From: Acanthosoma haemorrhoidale
Lineage: Eukaryota; Arthropoda; Insecta; Hemiptera; Acanthosomatidae
NCBI GenBank assembly: GCA_930367205.1
Contig: OV884011.1
Location: forward strand, 170,139,226-170,203,225
Reading direction: 5' to 3'
Length of the DNA: 64,000 bases
Part shown: piece by piece, positions 38,819 through 51,677 of the stretch
How positions within the stretch are numbered: the first letter of the stretch is position 1
Layout of the letters: each line of letters begins with the position of its first letter
Translations under genes and position numbers: made by a program
Notes under the pieces: generated by a model
The model's database searches: none
What the model was told of the DNA's origin: nothing
What the model saw: only the letters and a program-made list of their open reading frames with translations

Positions 38819-39009
38819 GGGAAAAAAACTGCATGTTATTACCGTTTTTCACCCCGCCCACCATATTTGGTTTGGTACCGAATGATAGGTTCCCATATTA
38901 CAATTAGCAAAATGGTCACCTCCCCTCCCTTATTTGATAACCATGTTGAACGGACTGAGGAGTTTGAAAACAAGGCACTCGAGATTAAAGAGGCAACCAC
39001 AGCACTGAC
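38819..39009 (+). CDS. Unassigned coding-like segment with splice-like borders
   Basis: A 191-nt open stretch lies between ATTTCCAG (ending 38818) and AC|GTAAGG (donor at 39010), less AT-rich than its neighbours. It reads GKKTACYYRFSPRPPYLVWY at the start and ends HVERTEEFENKALEIKEATT followed by AL. The second half looks like an acidic amphipathic helix. I do not recognise a family. In this frame it begins in phase 0, while RhoGEF2 exon 3 ends in phase 2, so it does not fit the RhoGEF2 transcript. In the fitting frame it meets a stop. It could be an exon of a nested gene or part of a transposon. Confidence 0.3.
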
Positions 39010-42000
39010 GTAAGGGTCTGCTTTTCTTCTTTCTAACTTGTTCCATTTAGCCCATCGATCTCTTTGTGGTTTATTTTATTTAACAATTATTTATTTTATT
39101 GTGAGTTGTGCTATCATTACATAAACGAGTCAGAGAGTTTGTTGGGATATCGTTTTGGATTGCTAAAGAAATATCTTTTTTTCCCTCGGTTTCTTCAGTT
39201 TAGCACCATCCTCCTCCTAACATGGACCTCATTCAGATTTAAAACATTGTACATGAATAAACTCAATGAAAAAATAACGATGGTCATTAATAAACATATT
39301 ATTATTACAAAAGTAGGTCTTCAAACATATTGAATAGTGTATCAGATTTGAAGATTATATAACGTCTCCGGACAAATAGTATATGCATTATGGTTTAGTG
39401 AGTTATTATTACAAAACGTTATTCTGATTGACAATAAAATATTTTCGCAAACGCAATGAAACAATTTATTGTGTGATGGGACATGACTTGAAGATTATTG
39501 AGACCGCGCGATTGCACCTCCTTACTCCTCGATCTTACGACCTAGCCGAGAACATTGAGAGATGTTTGCAGGCCTTATACTTTTTGACCGTTATGCCAGT
39601 GTTTCGGCTCAGCTGTAACATCGTGTTGGTGAACTGTGGTCAGTGGGAACTGTACCGAAGTGAGACCGGGAGTTGGTGGTGAGTGAGGTCTGCTCATCAA
39701 CACAAATAGCACCCACCTTTGCGTCACCGCTACCCTTCCACGTCACTTCATTCACGTTGTCTTCTTGTTCTTGTTCTGCTTCTGTCTTAGCCTACTTATT
39801 ATATCTCCGTTCTAACTAGCTCTTAACTACCAGACAGGATAATACTAATATTTGCTTTATTTCCGAGACAGAAAGGAGAGGCCCTACTTTCAAACAGTTA
39901 CGGACAATCGTCTCAATAGTATGTTCAGCGATAGAAGTTTTAAAATCATCCAATTGTGCTGAAATGGTTGTGAAATATTATCCCACACCTGGAAATGTCC
40001 TGATTAGTGTTTGGTCACGATTAAGTTATAAAAAATATGAAAAAAATAATTAAATCTGGAAAAAATCAGGGCTGTTTCGCCAACTTTTGGGATTTTATAT
40101 TTTCCTTATAGTTACAAGCACATTAAAAAATGTTAAACAGTAAATAGTTTATAGCTTGCTATAAAATACAAATAAAACAACTAATTACACACACTTATGT
40201 CCACATAAATATGTAAATACATACATACCGCTAAAGGTTTCATTAAAAGCTATCCAATCGTACTATTCAAAGTAAATAAGCAGACGGATTTTATATATTA
40301 AATTTTTCCCGTGGTGTAAATCCGACTATTTGCCAAAATACAAATTGGCAGAATCGGAACGAACCCAGTCGAAGGTTCTGCCAACTAACTGCATGGAAGG
40401 CTAACTGCATCAAAGCTAGTGTTGACTGTATTATATAAAAATATAGATAGACTATTTAAGTTAAAGAGTTTGTTTGGAATGACTCGTTTGTATGAAAAAG
40501 AAATGTGTTACATCTTCATTAAGTTTATTTTGGACGTTTCGATATAAGTCCCGCAAGTTATCATTAGTCTTAAACAGCCACAGACACCCACATTCATCTT
40601 CTCACGAGGACCTGAAGGAGGCATTCGTAGTATGTTCACTAATAAACTTGATAAAAAATTAATATCTCTTTTTCATATACTAACTGTGAACTCGCGTTTT
40701 CATACAGTCAATATTCGCTGAAGGGTGAACTACGATCCCAAAGTCCTAAAAATCGTGTTCGCGACAATTTTACAGCTGAAACCATTTAATCCATTCACTG
40801 TCGTGAATGTTGTGTGTGACGTTTAGACGAAAAGCAATGTTTTCCATGCCTAGGTGAGATGAGGTGTGGTCGTGGTTTCTAGGTCTTTAGATTCAGTGAC
40901 ATATCTATCGGCTGTTGTGTCTATGACACCGTGCCCTCTCTTACTCACTCATGCGCAGTAGGTGTCTTTGCGCAACCCATTCTCAGCTGCTTCACTGATC
41001 TTTATAATAAAATGATTGTTATTCTTTTAGATATTTATTGCTGCCTTTAAAGAATACATTGTTTGTTTGTCTGGCCCGAGGGGTAGTTAATACTTTCAAA
41101 CAGGTCCGGGATAGTACACGCCCTCCGTCTTACTGTCTCACCTGCGATAGCGTTTGTAAAAATGATCCAATTTATCTGAAACATCATACATAAAATAACA
41201 TCCTGGACAACGATATAGGTATGTCTCCAAAGTTATAATGACGAGAAGTAGGTGAGGAAAGAAATAATCAACGAGTTTTAAATACTCTAACTAACCCTAT
41301 CCCTCCCCCCCTCTCTCGAACTTTTAACATTTCGAACCCAAAGGTCACATTTTTTTTTATTTAAATGTTTACATACCATTAGGGGCACATAAAAACGTAA
41401 AGCAAAAAGAAATGCCAAAAAATAAATACTATTAGTAAGTAGGTTTTTTTTATTGAATATTTTATTTATTTGAAATATTTTGTCATTTGTTGAAAAATTC
41501 ATTTTTAGTGAGCGGTGGGGTTTGATAAAAACAAATGAAGTAGTTTTCAGAAAAAATACCGAGCAGTAAAAAACCAACCCAGAAGTATTTATTAAGAAAT
41601 CCGTGTTGTCCCCGTATTCAAGCCAAATATCTCTTAGTTGTTTCTTCACTTCTGTATACTTTATTTCCTTATTCAGAATTTATTACTGTACTTTATTTTC
41701 TAATTAATGTTACAAAATTTTAATCAGTGATGGTAAAATAAGTTTAAAAAATCGTTGACATCCTGAGGAAACAGATATGGTGATGCTGCTAATCACTAAC
41801 CCTTGGATTAACTAGCTTTTGTTGCTGTTTTCGTTAACATTTTAATGCTTATTAACATTTTTGTTTGTTTGGAAATATCGCCGGTTCTACGTCCTTTGTT
41901 ATAGTATACTTGATTAATGATTGTTAAATTATAGTATTAAGCTCATACTTGATTGTACCAAATATTTAACTCAAGTGTTAAATATTTCTGGATAAATCTG

Positions 42001-45000
42001 GGTGTGCGTGATTAAATTGTTTTATTTATACATGCATGTACTGCTTATATTAAAGCTCATGCTTGTCCTATACTGAAGTGAAGCAGTGATAATTATCCGG
42101 TATGTGCGCTCGAACCTTGACGTTTCCACCTACCCTTCGTCCTACTATGTGGGGCCTTACCGAGAGGTCGGCCTCAAGGCCTCTCTGTGTATCCGTGACC
42201 GCAGGTCCCATTATTAAAGTCCCGTTGATTTTTTTCAGAATGAGAACCCCATGTCTGTTTGTCTGTAGTGTTGGTTGTTAGTGCCTTGTCCAAACTGAGA
42301 TCAAAAGAGATGGAATTTTACATGTAGTTCTCAGTGTACTAGTGTCACTAGTTAATTAGTTGGTATTAAAAAGAATAATATTTTTCTATAATTATGAGTA
42401 GGGTATCAAATTTAATTACCTTAGGTATTTTACAAGGGATACGTGATTTTTGTCATATTTTGTTTTTCAATGACACCAAGTTATTAAAAGTGTAATTATT
42501 ATCGTGTTCTCAACTTTAACTCAACCCTGTGTTAAATAATGAAGGGAAATTAATTATAAGTGAAAAATATTTTGGGGATTTAACGGCACATTATTACACA
42601 GAAGCAGTGTCAATTAAATCGTTTTCGTATCCGTAAAAACCCCTTAACTACCCATGTGATGGACCACACCTTCCTTGACTTTCTTCATACTGTGCAAAGT
42701 ATTAATACCTCTATATTGGAATATACTGGCCTTTTAAAATCTGGTGTTTTTATTTTGCTAGTTGAGATCCGCGAAGTTTTGTTACTGATAACAATTTAAC
42801 CGTGGGTATGCCAATACAGTTAATTCAGTTATTTTTGCTGGTTAAGATTTAATTACTTGTACCCACCAAATGGTGTTTGTTTTTTTTGCCATAAATAATG
42901 TGAAGCTACATACGAGTACACTACATGTTTATGCACAGTTTTGGTTCGCCCAGCTCTTAGTAATTTGATGCCTATGCTTCGGTTTTGAAGGCCCGCTGTG
43001 TCCTTCTCAGGGGCTCCGTTTGTTTATCCTGCTTTATATGGCCACTAATCTATGAATCGGACCAATTATGTTCCTTTTGATTCTCATCAAGTAATTTGTA
43101 ATGTCTTTTTTATCATTGATGGAAGTCCAGTTTTATTCAAGATCCATACATTCTGAGAAAAATTATAAACTCTATTGATGAAGTCTGGTTGGGTATTTAA
43201 ACTTTTCCTGTTCACTTTACGAGCGGAAAATTGCTAGATCGGAGATACAACATCCATATTAAAGCCTGAAAGAAAATTTCCCGTATCCGAAAAATCATTT
43301 TGTGTTATCCTTATAGACCGTAATATTATCGGAAGAGTGTAAGTCATTTTTGGAAGGTAGAGAACAGGATATTCCGTTCTCTCGGTGTATACCATTAGCA
43401 TAGGATAAACATCGGCATCCACCGACTTTTCGCCCTTGCATTCCTCCTCTATCACAGCTCTTTACAAGTTTCAACCGTATCTTTATTGTATTTTCAAAGA
43501 TTATTTTTGTATACATCTGTACTGCACAGGGCATATGATCTTATTACTTAAGCGTGTATTCATATTTTTTTTTCCTAACTAATATTTGAGAGACTAGAGA
43601 GAAAGTGCTGCATGCCAAACAATTTCACAAAATTAATTTTCCTTGATGTCATAATCTTCACCGGTTGTTCCATTTAGTAAGACTTAAACGAAAGTCATTA
43701 TCAATGACTCACTTAGTCTGTCAGCCACCTGGCAGTTACCGCGCCTGCCTCTCCTAAGCTTGATGTTCGGACTTAGTCCCGTGAAGCTTAAGTAAAGCTA
43801 AAGGCTTCCGGTTTCAACCTCAATTGGTAGGTCTAGTAATTCAAGATCTGAATGGAGTATGGATTGTATGGGTTTTTATTAATGGTTATTAATGCACGGA
43901 AATCTTATTCTATGTGTCAAGTTAAAATTTAAATTACCTACCTTTAAGCCACTCCAATAACAGTTTATAGTAATTTTATTACTTCTCTCCTAATGTACAA
44001 TTAGCTTAGCATTTAATAATATTAAATGGAAATACCATAGTTTCTTCTCTCGCCTGTAGAATTATGTAGTTTTCGGGTTTTCTAGAAGCGTAATTTAACA
44101 TTTTATCTATTTTTTGGCGAAATTTCTTACTCTTTTGTAGTTTCAAATTATCCGCAAAGGGCTTCATTTAGTTTCACTTATAGTAAGAAATAGTTTTGAA
44201 TACTTATAAATTACTTGTTGAATAAATGATTGTGAAAAAAAAACTCCCTTCTAGTTTTGCCAAAAGATCGTTAATTGACATTAAATACGGGATGTATATT
44301 ATTGACTTTATTTTTTGGAATATCTTAGAATCATTAGTTTGTATTCAATCATTTGGAAAATTCAGAACATTAAATATTAAATAGCTTCCAAGAAGATGAT
44401 TTGTGAAAACATAAAATTCAGAGAGAAACGGTTAGATTAAAATATATTCAACTTATGTTTCGTAATTAGGTTGTACATTTCTTGAGCAAGAGGTTGACAA
44501 ACGCGATGTTTAACACAATGACTTCACCACCATTCTCACATCGATGAGAACAGTACTTTTGGCAAGTTAGTTTTAGTCTACAACTTTTCTGGAGGATGAG
44601 GCCCATCATTTTAAATTGCTTACATTACATAAATGTATTAAATCAATTAATCAGGTCTTGATATACTATAATAAAATACAGCAAAGCTACTGAAAACATA
44701 AAAAGCACCTGGTACAATTTTAGTTTTTATAGTTTCCTTGCAGATTTTTAGATAAATTGTAAATTCAAACAATTTATCAAAATAGCGGTGTTTTGAAACA
44801 ATACACAAAAAAGGGTGAAAAAGGTTGTACCATTAAAAATTCAGATATATTGTATAATTTTCCACTACTTGTTTAAAATTAGAATTTCTCCCTTCAAACT
44901 TGGCAATGATTTGCTCTTTTTAAAGCAAATTTCAGAATCTTTGAGTTGACTGTTAATAATATCTTAAGATTATTTTTTTAAAATTCTGTTTGGGTTTTCA

Positions 45001-46071
45001 GAGGAGAGTCGGTTGGTAAGTGGCATTTGCATGGGTGACCTTAGGAAGAACCGACCTTTCAAGGAAACAATCCCCAGATCCTGGTCGAAGGGGTGCAGCC
45101 AGGCAGAGGGTATTAATAATATTGCCAACATTTAGCCCTTCCCTGTCTAACTCTTCCAATATATCTTACGCTCTTTCTATTTAATATATCTTTATTTGAC
45201 CAAAAAATTAAATAAATTAATTTTAGATATTACTACTAGATTCAGGGATTAGTGGTCTTACGATTATTATTTTTTTTACATCAAAGATTGGTGTGTTTTT
45301 TATCTTACTTCGCGTTGTACCGTAGTCATTATGGCAGCTTTTAAAAATATTCAAATCAATTTAATCAATTATTTTTTGGACGATAGTGCTTGCAGGCAGA
45401 CGTAATATGATTTCTAAAAAATAAGTTATGTGACTGGTAATCTAGCCAAGTTTCTGTACGAAGTTAGTTAAGGTCTCAAAAACATAAAATTTCACATGGT
45501 GTTTCGAATCAGGAAAAATAATTGCAATCCCATGAACAATAATTAAGAAATATTTATTTACTTACCCTATTAATTGGAATTTTCAACACTTTTACTTGCC
45601 TTTAAACTTGGTGGGTGGGTTTAAAATGTTTACAATTTACCGCTGATTCATATAATTATCATAGGGCCTAAATAATATCACCATAAATAAATTAATTAAT
45701 AAATAAATTCAATATTAATAACCAGAAATTTGTAACATTATTTCTCAATTCACACCAGTAACAAAAGTGTACAATCAGTCAAGATAATAACTAATAATTG
45801 TCATGATGGTTGTATATCATCGTGTCATGAGATCGTTAGTAATTTACTGAAAGAGTTATCTCATCCAACTTGTTTTCAATCTGCTTTATGTTATGTGTGA
45901 TATGTGTAGAGTATGCCGACAGAGATATTTGAATTATTAATTATAACTTGAATGATTCTTTTTTAAATCAATCGAATTATCATTGATGATATTTTTTTCA
46001 ATCTTTGATTCATATGCTTATGGTATATTTTATATATTGGTATTTATTTGATTGTTTACATTTGTTAATAG

Positions 46072-46155
46072 TGAAGCAGAAACTGATACTCAGCCATTTT
46101 CCTTCAACCCTCCTCCCCATTCTGGAAGTTCTTCAAATTCTAGTCTTTCTACCAG
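46072..46155 (+). CDS. RhoGEF2: RhoGEF2-like exon 4 of window (Ser/Pro-rich linker)
   Basis: An 84-nt exon between TTTGTTAATAG and AG|GTATTT. One leading base completes an Asn codon with exon 3. The exon then encodes EAETDTQPFSFNPPPHSGSS and onward to SNSSLSTR, with the last codon split. It is acidic, then rich in Pro and Ser, again a disordered linker. The length is a multiple of three and both ends are in phase 2, so it could be skipped without a frameshift. The donor GTATTT is weaker than its neighbours, which would suit alternative use; that is inference. Confidence 0.8.
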
Positions 46156-46710
46156 GTATTTTTTTTTTATGTTTTATTAACTCTTTTTTAAAAACTAAGT
46201 TAAAACTGTTAATTGTTATAAACAAGCTAAATAAAATGGATCCAGTGTTTAGCTTTAAAACTATATAAAAAATATTTTAGTTTGACCGTTTCAAAAGTTT
46301 TTTTTTTCATTTTTTAGTGGCTTTGCCTGACTTTCTTTATTTATCCTGTTAATTTATTGGAAAATTGAAATAAATGCTTTTTATTTTGATATTAACCCTA
46401 TCATTTAAACTCGTTATGATTCTTTGAATTCAGTTCTGATCATTTTTAAAATTACTTATTTTTCAATAATTAATAGTTAACCTGTTGTATCCATGTATGG
46501 CTGTCAAGCTGAGCTGGAAATAAAGACATATAAAAAAAATATTTAAACAATTAATATACGTAAGTACATATAATATAGTATGAGTACATGTACATAACAT
46601 ATATGTAGTGTATGCATTCAGTGACCAAGAATGTAACACCAACGTTAGTGTTCCCTAAAATATTTCTCTTGAAGTTTTTAGTTTATAAGCCACACATTCT
46701 TAAGTCAAGT

Positions 46711-48417
46711 CACGTTACTTCATATAATTTACACTTTGAGTATCTCAAATCCCATAAACAAAAATGACAGATATACTATAGTTTATCTTGTGTAAACTGA
46801 TCTGATTATTCAAAAGGTTCAGTGATAACCCATTGTTTAAGGTAACTAGTTTATTTTGGTTAGTTCGTGTTACTTCATATAATTTACACTTTGAGTATCT
46901 CAAATCCCATAAACAAAAATGACAGATATACTATAGTTTATCTTGTGTAAACTGATCTGATTATTCAAAAGGTTCAGTGATAACCCATTGTTTAAGGTAA
47001 CTAGTTTATTTTGGTTATTTCGTGTTACTTCATATAATTTAAACTTTGAGTATCTCAAATCCCATAAACAAAAATGACATATATACTATAGTTTATCTTG
47101 TGTAAACTGATCTGATTATTCAAAAGGTTCAGTGATAACCCATTGTTTAAGGTAACTAGTTTATTTTGGTTAGTTCGTGTTACTTCATATAATTTACACT
47201 TTGAGTATCTCAAATCCCATAAACAAAAATGACAGATATACTATAGTTTATCTTGTGTAAACTGATCTGATTATTCAAAAGGTTCAGTGACAACCCTTTG
47301 TTTAAGGTAACTAGTTTATTTTGGTTAGTTCGTGTTACTTCATATAATTTACACTTTGAGTATCTCAAATCCCATAAACAAAAATGACATATATACTATA
47401 GTTTATCTTGTGTAAACTGATCTGATTATTCAAAAGGTTCAGTGATAACCCATTGTTTAAGGTAACTAGTTTATTTTGGTTAGTTCGTGTTACTTCATAT
47501 AATTTACACTTTGAGTATCTCAAATCCCATAAACAAAAATGACAGATATACTATAGTTTATCTTGTGTAAACTGATCTGATTATTCAAAAGGTTCAGTGA
47601 CAACCCTTTGTTTAAGGTAACTAGTTTATTTTGGTTAGTTCGTGTTACTTCATATAATTTACACTTAGAGTATCTCAAATCCCATAAACAAAAATGACAT
47701 ATATACTATAGTTTATCTTGTGTAAACTGATCTGATTATTCAAAAGGTTCAGTGATATCCATTGTTTAAGGTAACTAGTTTATTTTGGTTAGTTCGTGTT
47801 ACTTCATATAATTTACACTTTGAGTATCTCAAATCCCATAAACAAAAATGACAGATATACTATAGTTTATCTTGTGTAAACTGATCTGATTATTCAAAAG
47901 GTTCAGTGATAACCCATTGTTTAAGGTAACTAGTTTATTTTGGTTAGTTCGTGTTACTTCATATAATTTACACTTTGAGTATCTCAAATCCCATAAACAA
48001 AAATGACAGATATACTATAGTTTATTTTGTGTAAACTGATCTGATTATTCAAAAGGTTCAGTGACAACCCTTTGTTTAAGGTAACTAGTTTATTTTGGTT
48101 AGTTCGCGTTACTTCATATAATTTACACTTTGAGTATCTCAAATCCCATAAACAAAAATGACATATATACTATAGTTTATCTTGTGTAAACTGATCTGAT
48201 TATTCAAAAGGTTCAGTGATAACCCTTTGTTTAAGGTAACTAGTTTATTTTGGTTAGTTCGCGTTACTTCATATAATTTACACTTTGAGTATCTCAAATC
48301 CCATAAACAAAAATGACAGATATACTATAGTTTATCTTGTGTAAACTGATCTGATTATTCAAAAGGTTCAGTGACAACCCTTTGTTTAAGGTAACTAGTT
48401 TATTTTGGTTAGGTACA
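46711..48417 (+). repeat. 155-bp tandem satellite array, 11 units
   Basis: The marker TTACTTCATATAATTT recurs at 46715, 46870, 47025, 47180, 47335, 47490, 47645, 47799, 47954, 48109 and 48264. The period is therefore 155 bp, with a single 154-bp unit at 47645. Units differ at only a few sites. Most alternate between a variant with GACATATATA plus GATAACCC and one with GACAGATATA plus GACAACCCTTTG. Each unit carries a short palindrome, AGTTTATCTTGTGTAAACT. No coding potential is seen, and there are no spacers. It ends abruptly at TTATTTTGGTTAG, next to a mini-mariner. Confidence 0.98.
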
Positions 48418-48509
48418 TAGGTGGTCTGAAAAGTTTCCGACCTCAACATGAAGATGATAATAAAATAAATAAAAGCTTTGTTAGGTCGGAAACTTTTCAG
48501 ACCGCCCTA
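48418..48509. mobile_element. Mini-mariner (MITE-like deletion derivative)
   Basis: About 88 bp between putative TA dinucleotides. The left arm GGTGGTCTGAAAAGTTTCCG and right arm CGGAAACTTTTCAGACCGCC are inverted copies of the TIR of the two larger mariners here. The left half also keeps CTCAACATGAAGAT and AAATAAAAGCT from the transposase-start end of that family. The right half keeps CTTTGTTAGG from the other end. It is therefore an internally deleted family member with no coding capacity. It caps the satellite array. Confidence 0.9.
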
Positions 48510-49747
48510 ACCAAAATAACTTCGTAGCTTGCCTTATCATTAGTTGGTCTTTAATTTTTATTTCACCACTAAACCAGTATTAAAATACTTGCACTTAAAT
48601 ATTGATAATTTGCTAGGTATTTTTATTATTCTGAAAATTGTTTTAGCCTCCAATAAATTATTTTGAGCTATTATACACATTTTAACGTTATAATCAATGA
48701 AACCAAATTCTTTGGTGTTTTTTTGTATAACTTTTCAATGGTTGGTAATACAATTCATTTTTTAATTTGAAGCGAGTTAGACAAACTACAGTATCTGAGG
48801 TTTGATTATCCAGATGCCACACTATTCTAAAAACCCTGGAACTGGCAGGTTATTCTGTTGCTGAACCCCGGAGGTGTCTCCAAATACCACCAAGTTTCTA
48901 TGAATTTACTACCCCTTGAAAGCATGTTTACACTTTTTTTCTTTTTAAATAATGTAATTGTAAAAACTCTTTGTTTGTTTTTGTTTTTTTTAAATTTATT
49001 TTGTCATAAAAACCTCAGGCCATCATTGATGTTGTTTGTATATTGAAACTCATTTTGGGTAACCCACCGATTGGAGTCTGAAATAGTACAAGGACACAGG
49101 TGAGGGGTCCACAACAGGGGTGACAACAGGTTCCTCGGAACTGGCTGCAGCTCAAGTGGCACCCCAGTCCCATATGTCAGACGGTGGTTATAGGATTGTT
49201 TTGTAGAATACAAGGTCTGGTTGGAAGATGTCGATAAAAACCATGTGTTTATCTAACTTACATATACTATAATCCACAAATGTTTAAATTTTCAAAAAAC
49301 TCTGATTTGGGGCAAATACCAATAGGTCTATCTATCTTCTCTGTTTTTTTAGTGCAATTGGGAAGATCTGAGCTATGTTAATTTTAGGGATAACATCTGA
49401 CCAGTCTTGGTGAATCTCTTTATTTTAATTTTTTCAGAAGTTTATTTCTATCACAAGAAGTTTGTACGTGAGACATATGATATATAGCTAATGATTATGC
49501 CCTATAATGTACTTTATTCCCTTGACTTGGCAAAGTTTCTCAAAGTAATGATTTGAAGAGAGCTATCATCTTTTCCCTCTCTCCTATTCTTCTTTCTTTG
49601 TTGTTAAAAGCCAACGCTCATGAGAATTAACTAGCCCCTATGTTAATAATTCCTTTTGAAAAACATAATTGATATAAGTGAAAAATAAAACAAAAGAATA
49701 ATAATGATTAGCAATTGTTAATTCTTACCTAATAGTGTTTTTTGTTG

Positions 49748-49753
49748 AAGAAG
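49748..49753 (+). promoter_or_regulatory. RhoGEF2: Tandem NAGNAG acceptor of exon 5
   Basis: The intron ends AAGAAG, giving two usable AG sites three bases apart (after 49750 or after 49753). Both keep the reading frame. The upstream site adds one Arg before Ser-Leu-Glu. Confidence 0.6.
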
Positions 49754-49923
49754 CCTGGAGAGCCCAAGCAACTCAACCGAGGCTGTGGCGTGTCAGCAGC
49801 AGCAGCCATGGGATAGTGATATAGAGTCAGAACCAGTTCCACCAGAATGGACGACATCCATTCCAGAAGAGGTCAGGGAAAATATGACTGAAGATGAACA
49901 AAAAAGACAAGAAATTATTAATG
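49754..49923 (+). CDS. RhoGEF2: RhoGEF2-like exon 5 of window (pre-DH linker and DH start)
   Basis: A 170-nt exon (173 if the upstream AG of a tandem acceptor is used) with donor G|GTAAAT at 49924. One leading base completes a Ser codon. The peptide starts LESPSNSTEAVACQQQQPW and continues DSDIESEPVPPEW, then IPEEVRENMTEDEQKRQEII. The acidic stretch followed by P-P-x-W and then a charged helix ending K-R-Q-E-I-I-N is the signature just before the DH domain of RhoGEF2, LARG and PDZ-RhoGEF. In that family the linker before the DH domain contributes to RhoA binding and activation. There is a short polyglutamine run (QQQQ). It ends with the first base of the Glu codon of ELIYTE, the first DH conserved region. 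Confidence 0.93.
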
Positions 49924-51174
49924 GTAAATCAATGTTTAGTTTATTATTAAAGTTAACTATAAAACAATTTTTTCTTTTGTTACTTCTTCTTACGAAAATA
50001 TTGTAGTTTCTTCATCTTCTACTGATGAGTATTCTGAAAATAATTTTAAGATCATTTTAAGATATTTTCGCGTGTTACATGGAAATTATATTTCATCTGC
50101 AAAAATATGTAGGTGTACTCCAATTATCTCATTTCTATATAATTTATCCATAAATAACATACCTCAACATCTAAAATTTTAATTCACAACTTTCACTAAT
50201 GTTATTGTAATACTAATTTCAAACATTGACCTGAAACAGGCACCATCGATACTACAATCACATTTACATTCCCTAGAAATAGAAAAAAAAAACTTCAAAT
50301 GACAGAAATCTCTCCCAAACACAGTTACACTGGCCCCCTCTGGTACACAGTAACAAATGACCCCCTTTAGAACTAAAACACAATATATTTAGAATGGTAG
50401 CTTGATAGATGACTTACAATAAAAATTACAAAAAATCATTCAAAAGACAGCTAAAATCATCAATTGTCACTAATATTGCACATATAGAGTAGTAATCTGG
50501 GTTCTCACACCAAATCGAATGTCTAATGTATGCTGTATTCAACCTAGGCATTCGATAGATTTAAGATGCATAACAAACCCATCAACTTTCAACTTAAGAA
50601 GTTAATCAAACAGAGGTACCGAGCATTTTTTCTCAAATCACATGTGCCCGTTATATGTTATGTACAAACTCCATCGACTGTGGCAAACCAACAATGATGT
50701 TTAAAGCAGTGAAATCAGTTTAAGAGTCATAAAACTTGCTCATCAATTTTCTAAATTATTGAAATATGCTTTCTTTGGAAAAAAAGGAGTGTGTTATAAA
50801 GACAATAAGAAGGAGTGACTTATAATTATAATTATGGTTTCTGAGATGCAATTCAATATTACTAAACATACTTTTCAAATCTTTTATTTTTCAGTTTTTA
50901 CTTCATAGTAGAGTAGATAGGCAGTATGCATTATTTTTTCATATTTTACTGCAACTAATATTCAGTAGCAAGTATACTGCGTAGTTTCAATGTTATATAA
51001 ATAAATATAATTAAAATTAAATTAGATATGTGGGAGGGTGGTGGTCTCTGAAAGAAGTAATTACATTTCATAGAATTCAAACCCTACTGTAACATCTACA
51101 CTTTTTAACATATGATAATTAATTTTAACTTGTTTTTTTAATTCATCAAAACTTATTATTTGTTATTATTTCAG
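49924..51174 (+). other. RhoGEF2: Intron 5 (1.25 kb)
   Basis: AT-rich, TTATTTCAG acceptor. I see no other feature in it. Confidence 0.8.
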
Positions 51175-51401
51175 AACTTATTTATACTGAAAAATCACAT
51201 GTACGAGGGCTTAAGGTTTTGGAAAGGGTATTTTATAGACCAATGAAAGAGAAAGAAATTCTCAATCCAGACCAGTTGCAGACATTGTTTGCCAATCTTG
51301 AAGAGATGGTTCAAATACATTCTGCATTCAATAATAGTATGAAGGCTTTAAGAACTGAAAACCCCATTATTGGAGATATTAGCCAGCTTCTCTTAAATAT
51401 G
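51175..51401 (+). CDS. RhoGEF2: RhoGEF2 exon 6 of window: DH domain, N-terminal part
   Basis: A 227-nt exon between TTATTTCAG and ATG|GTATGT. Two leading bases complete Glu, then 75 codons run from LIYTEKSHVRGLKVLERVFY to ISQLLLNM, ending in phase 0. The first 20 residues are conserved region 1 of the DH (Dbl homology) domain, including the T-E-x-x-H-V-R-x-L-x-V-L pattern special to the RGS-RhoGEF subfamily. The rest forms the following helices, with L-F-x-N-L-E-E and I-H at the expected places. The DH domain binds RhoA and speeds release of GDP. In insects this protein links G-alpha-12/13 signals at the membrane to Rho1 and actomyosin contraction. That function is known for the family and inferred here. 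Confidence 0.97.
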
Positions 51402-51677
51402 GTATGTATAATTGTTTAGTTATTAACATTATCGAAAAGAGTGTCAAATCCCTGTGTCAATTTACTCAGATATTACAGTTACTTCATGCTATCGAAATAA
51501 TCAATTCTTGGGCTGTTTTTCATTTTATCAAAATGGGGGGTTATTACTTGTGATTTAGGCCAGTTAAGTGTGAAAAGTAATATTTCTTATATATCATTTA
51601 CACTAACCAATAGTTATTAAAGATCACTTAACTATTTAATAAGCTAATTAATTATATGTAAATAATGATTGTTTCAG

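Larger units (their letters stand above)
46156..49753 (+). other. RhoGEF2: Intron 4 (3.6 kb) with satellite array
   Basis: Almost half of it is the 155-bp tandem array (46711-48417) and the adjacent mini-mariner. The remaining 1.2 kb is AT-rich, apart from a GC-richer patch at 49040-49215 that I cannot identify. Confidence 0.75.

Noticed and set aside
45002..45015. 14-nt segment between TTTTCAG and GTAAGT, a possible microexon before exon 4
   Set aside because: Its length (14) would change the phase, and exon 5 would then be read out of frame.
46711..48417. Regular repeats as a CRISPR array
   Set aside because: Units of 155 bp are directly contiguous with no spacers and lie in a eukaryotic intron; this is satellite DNA.
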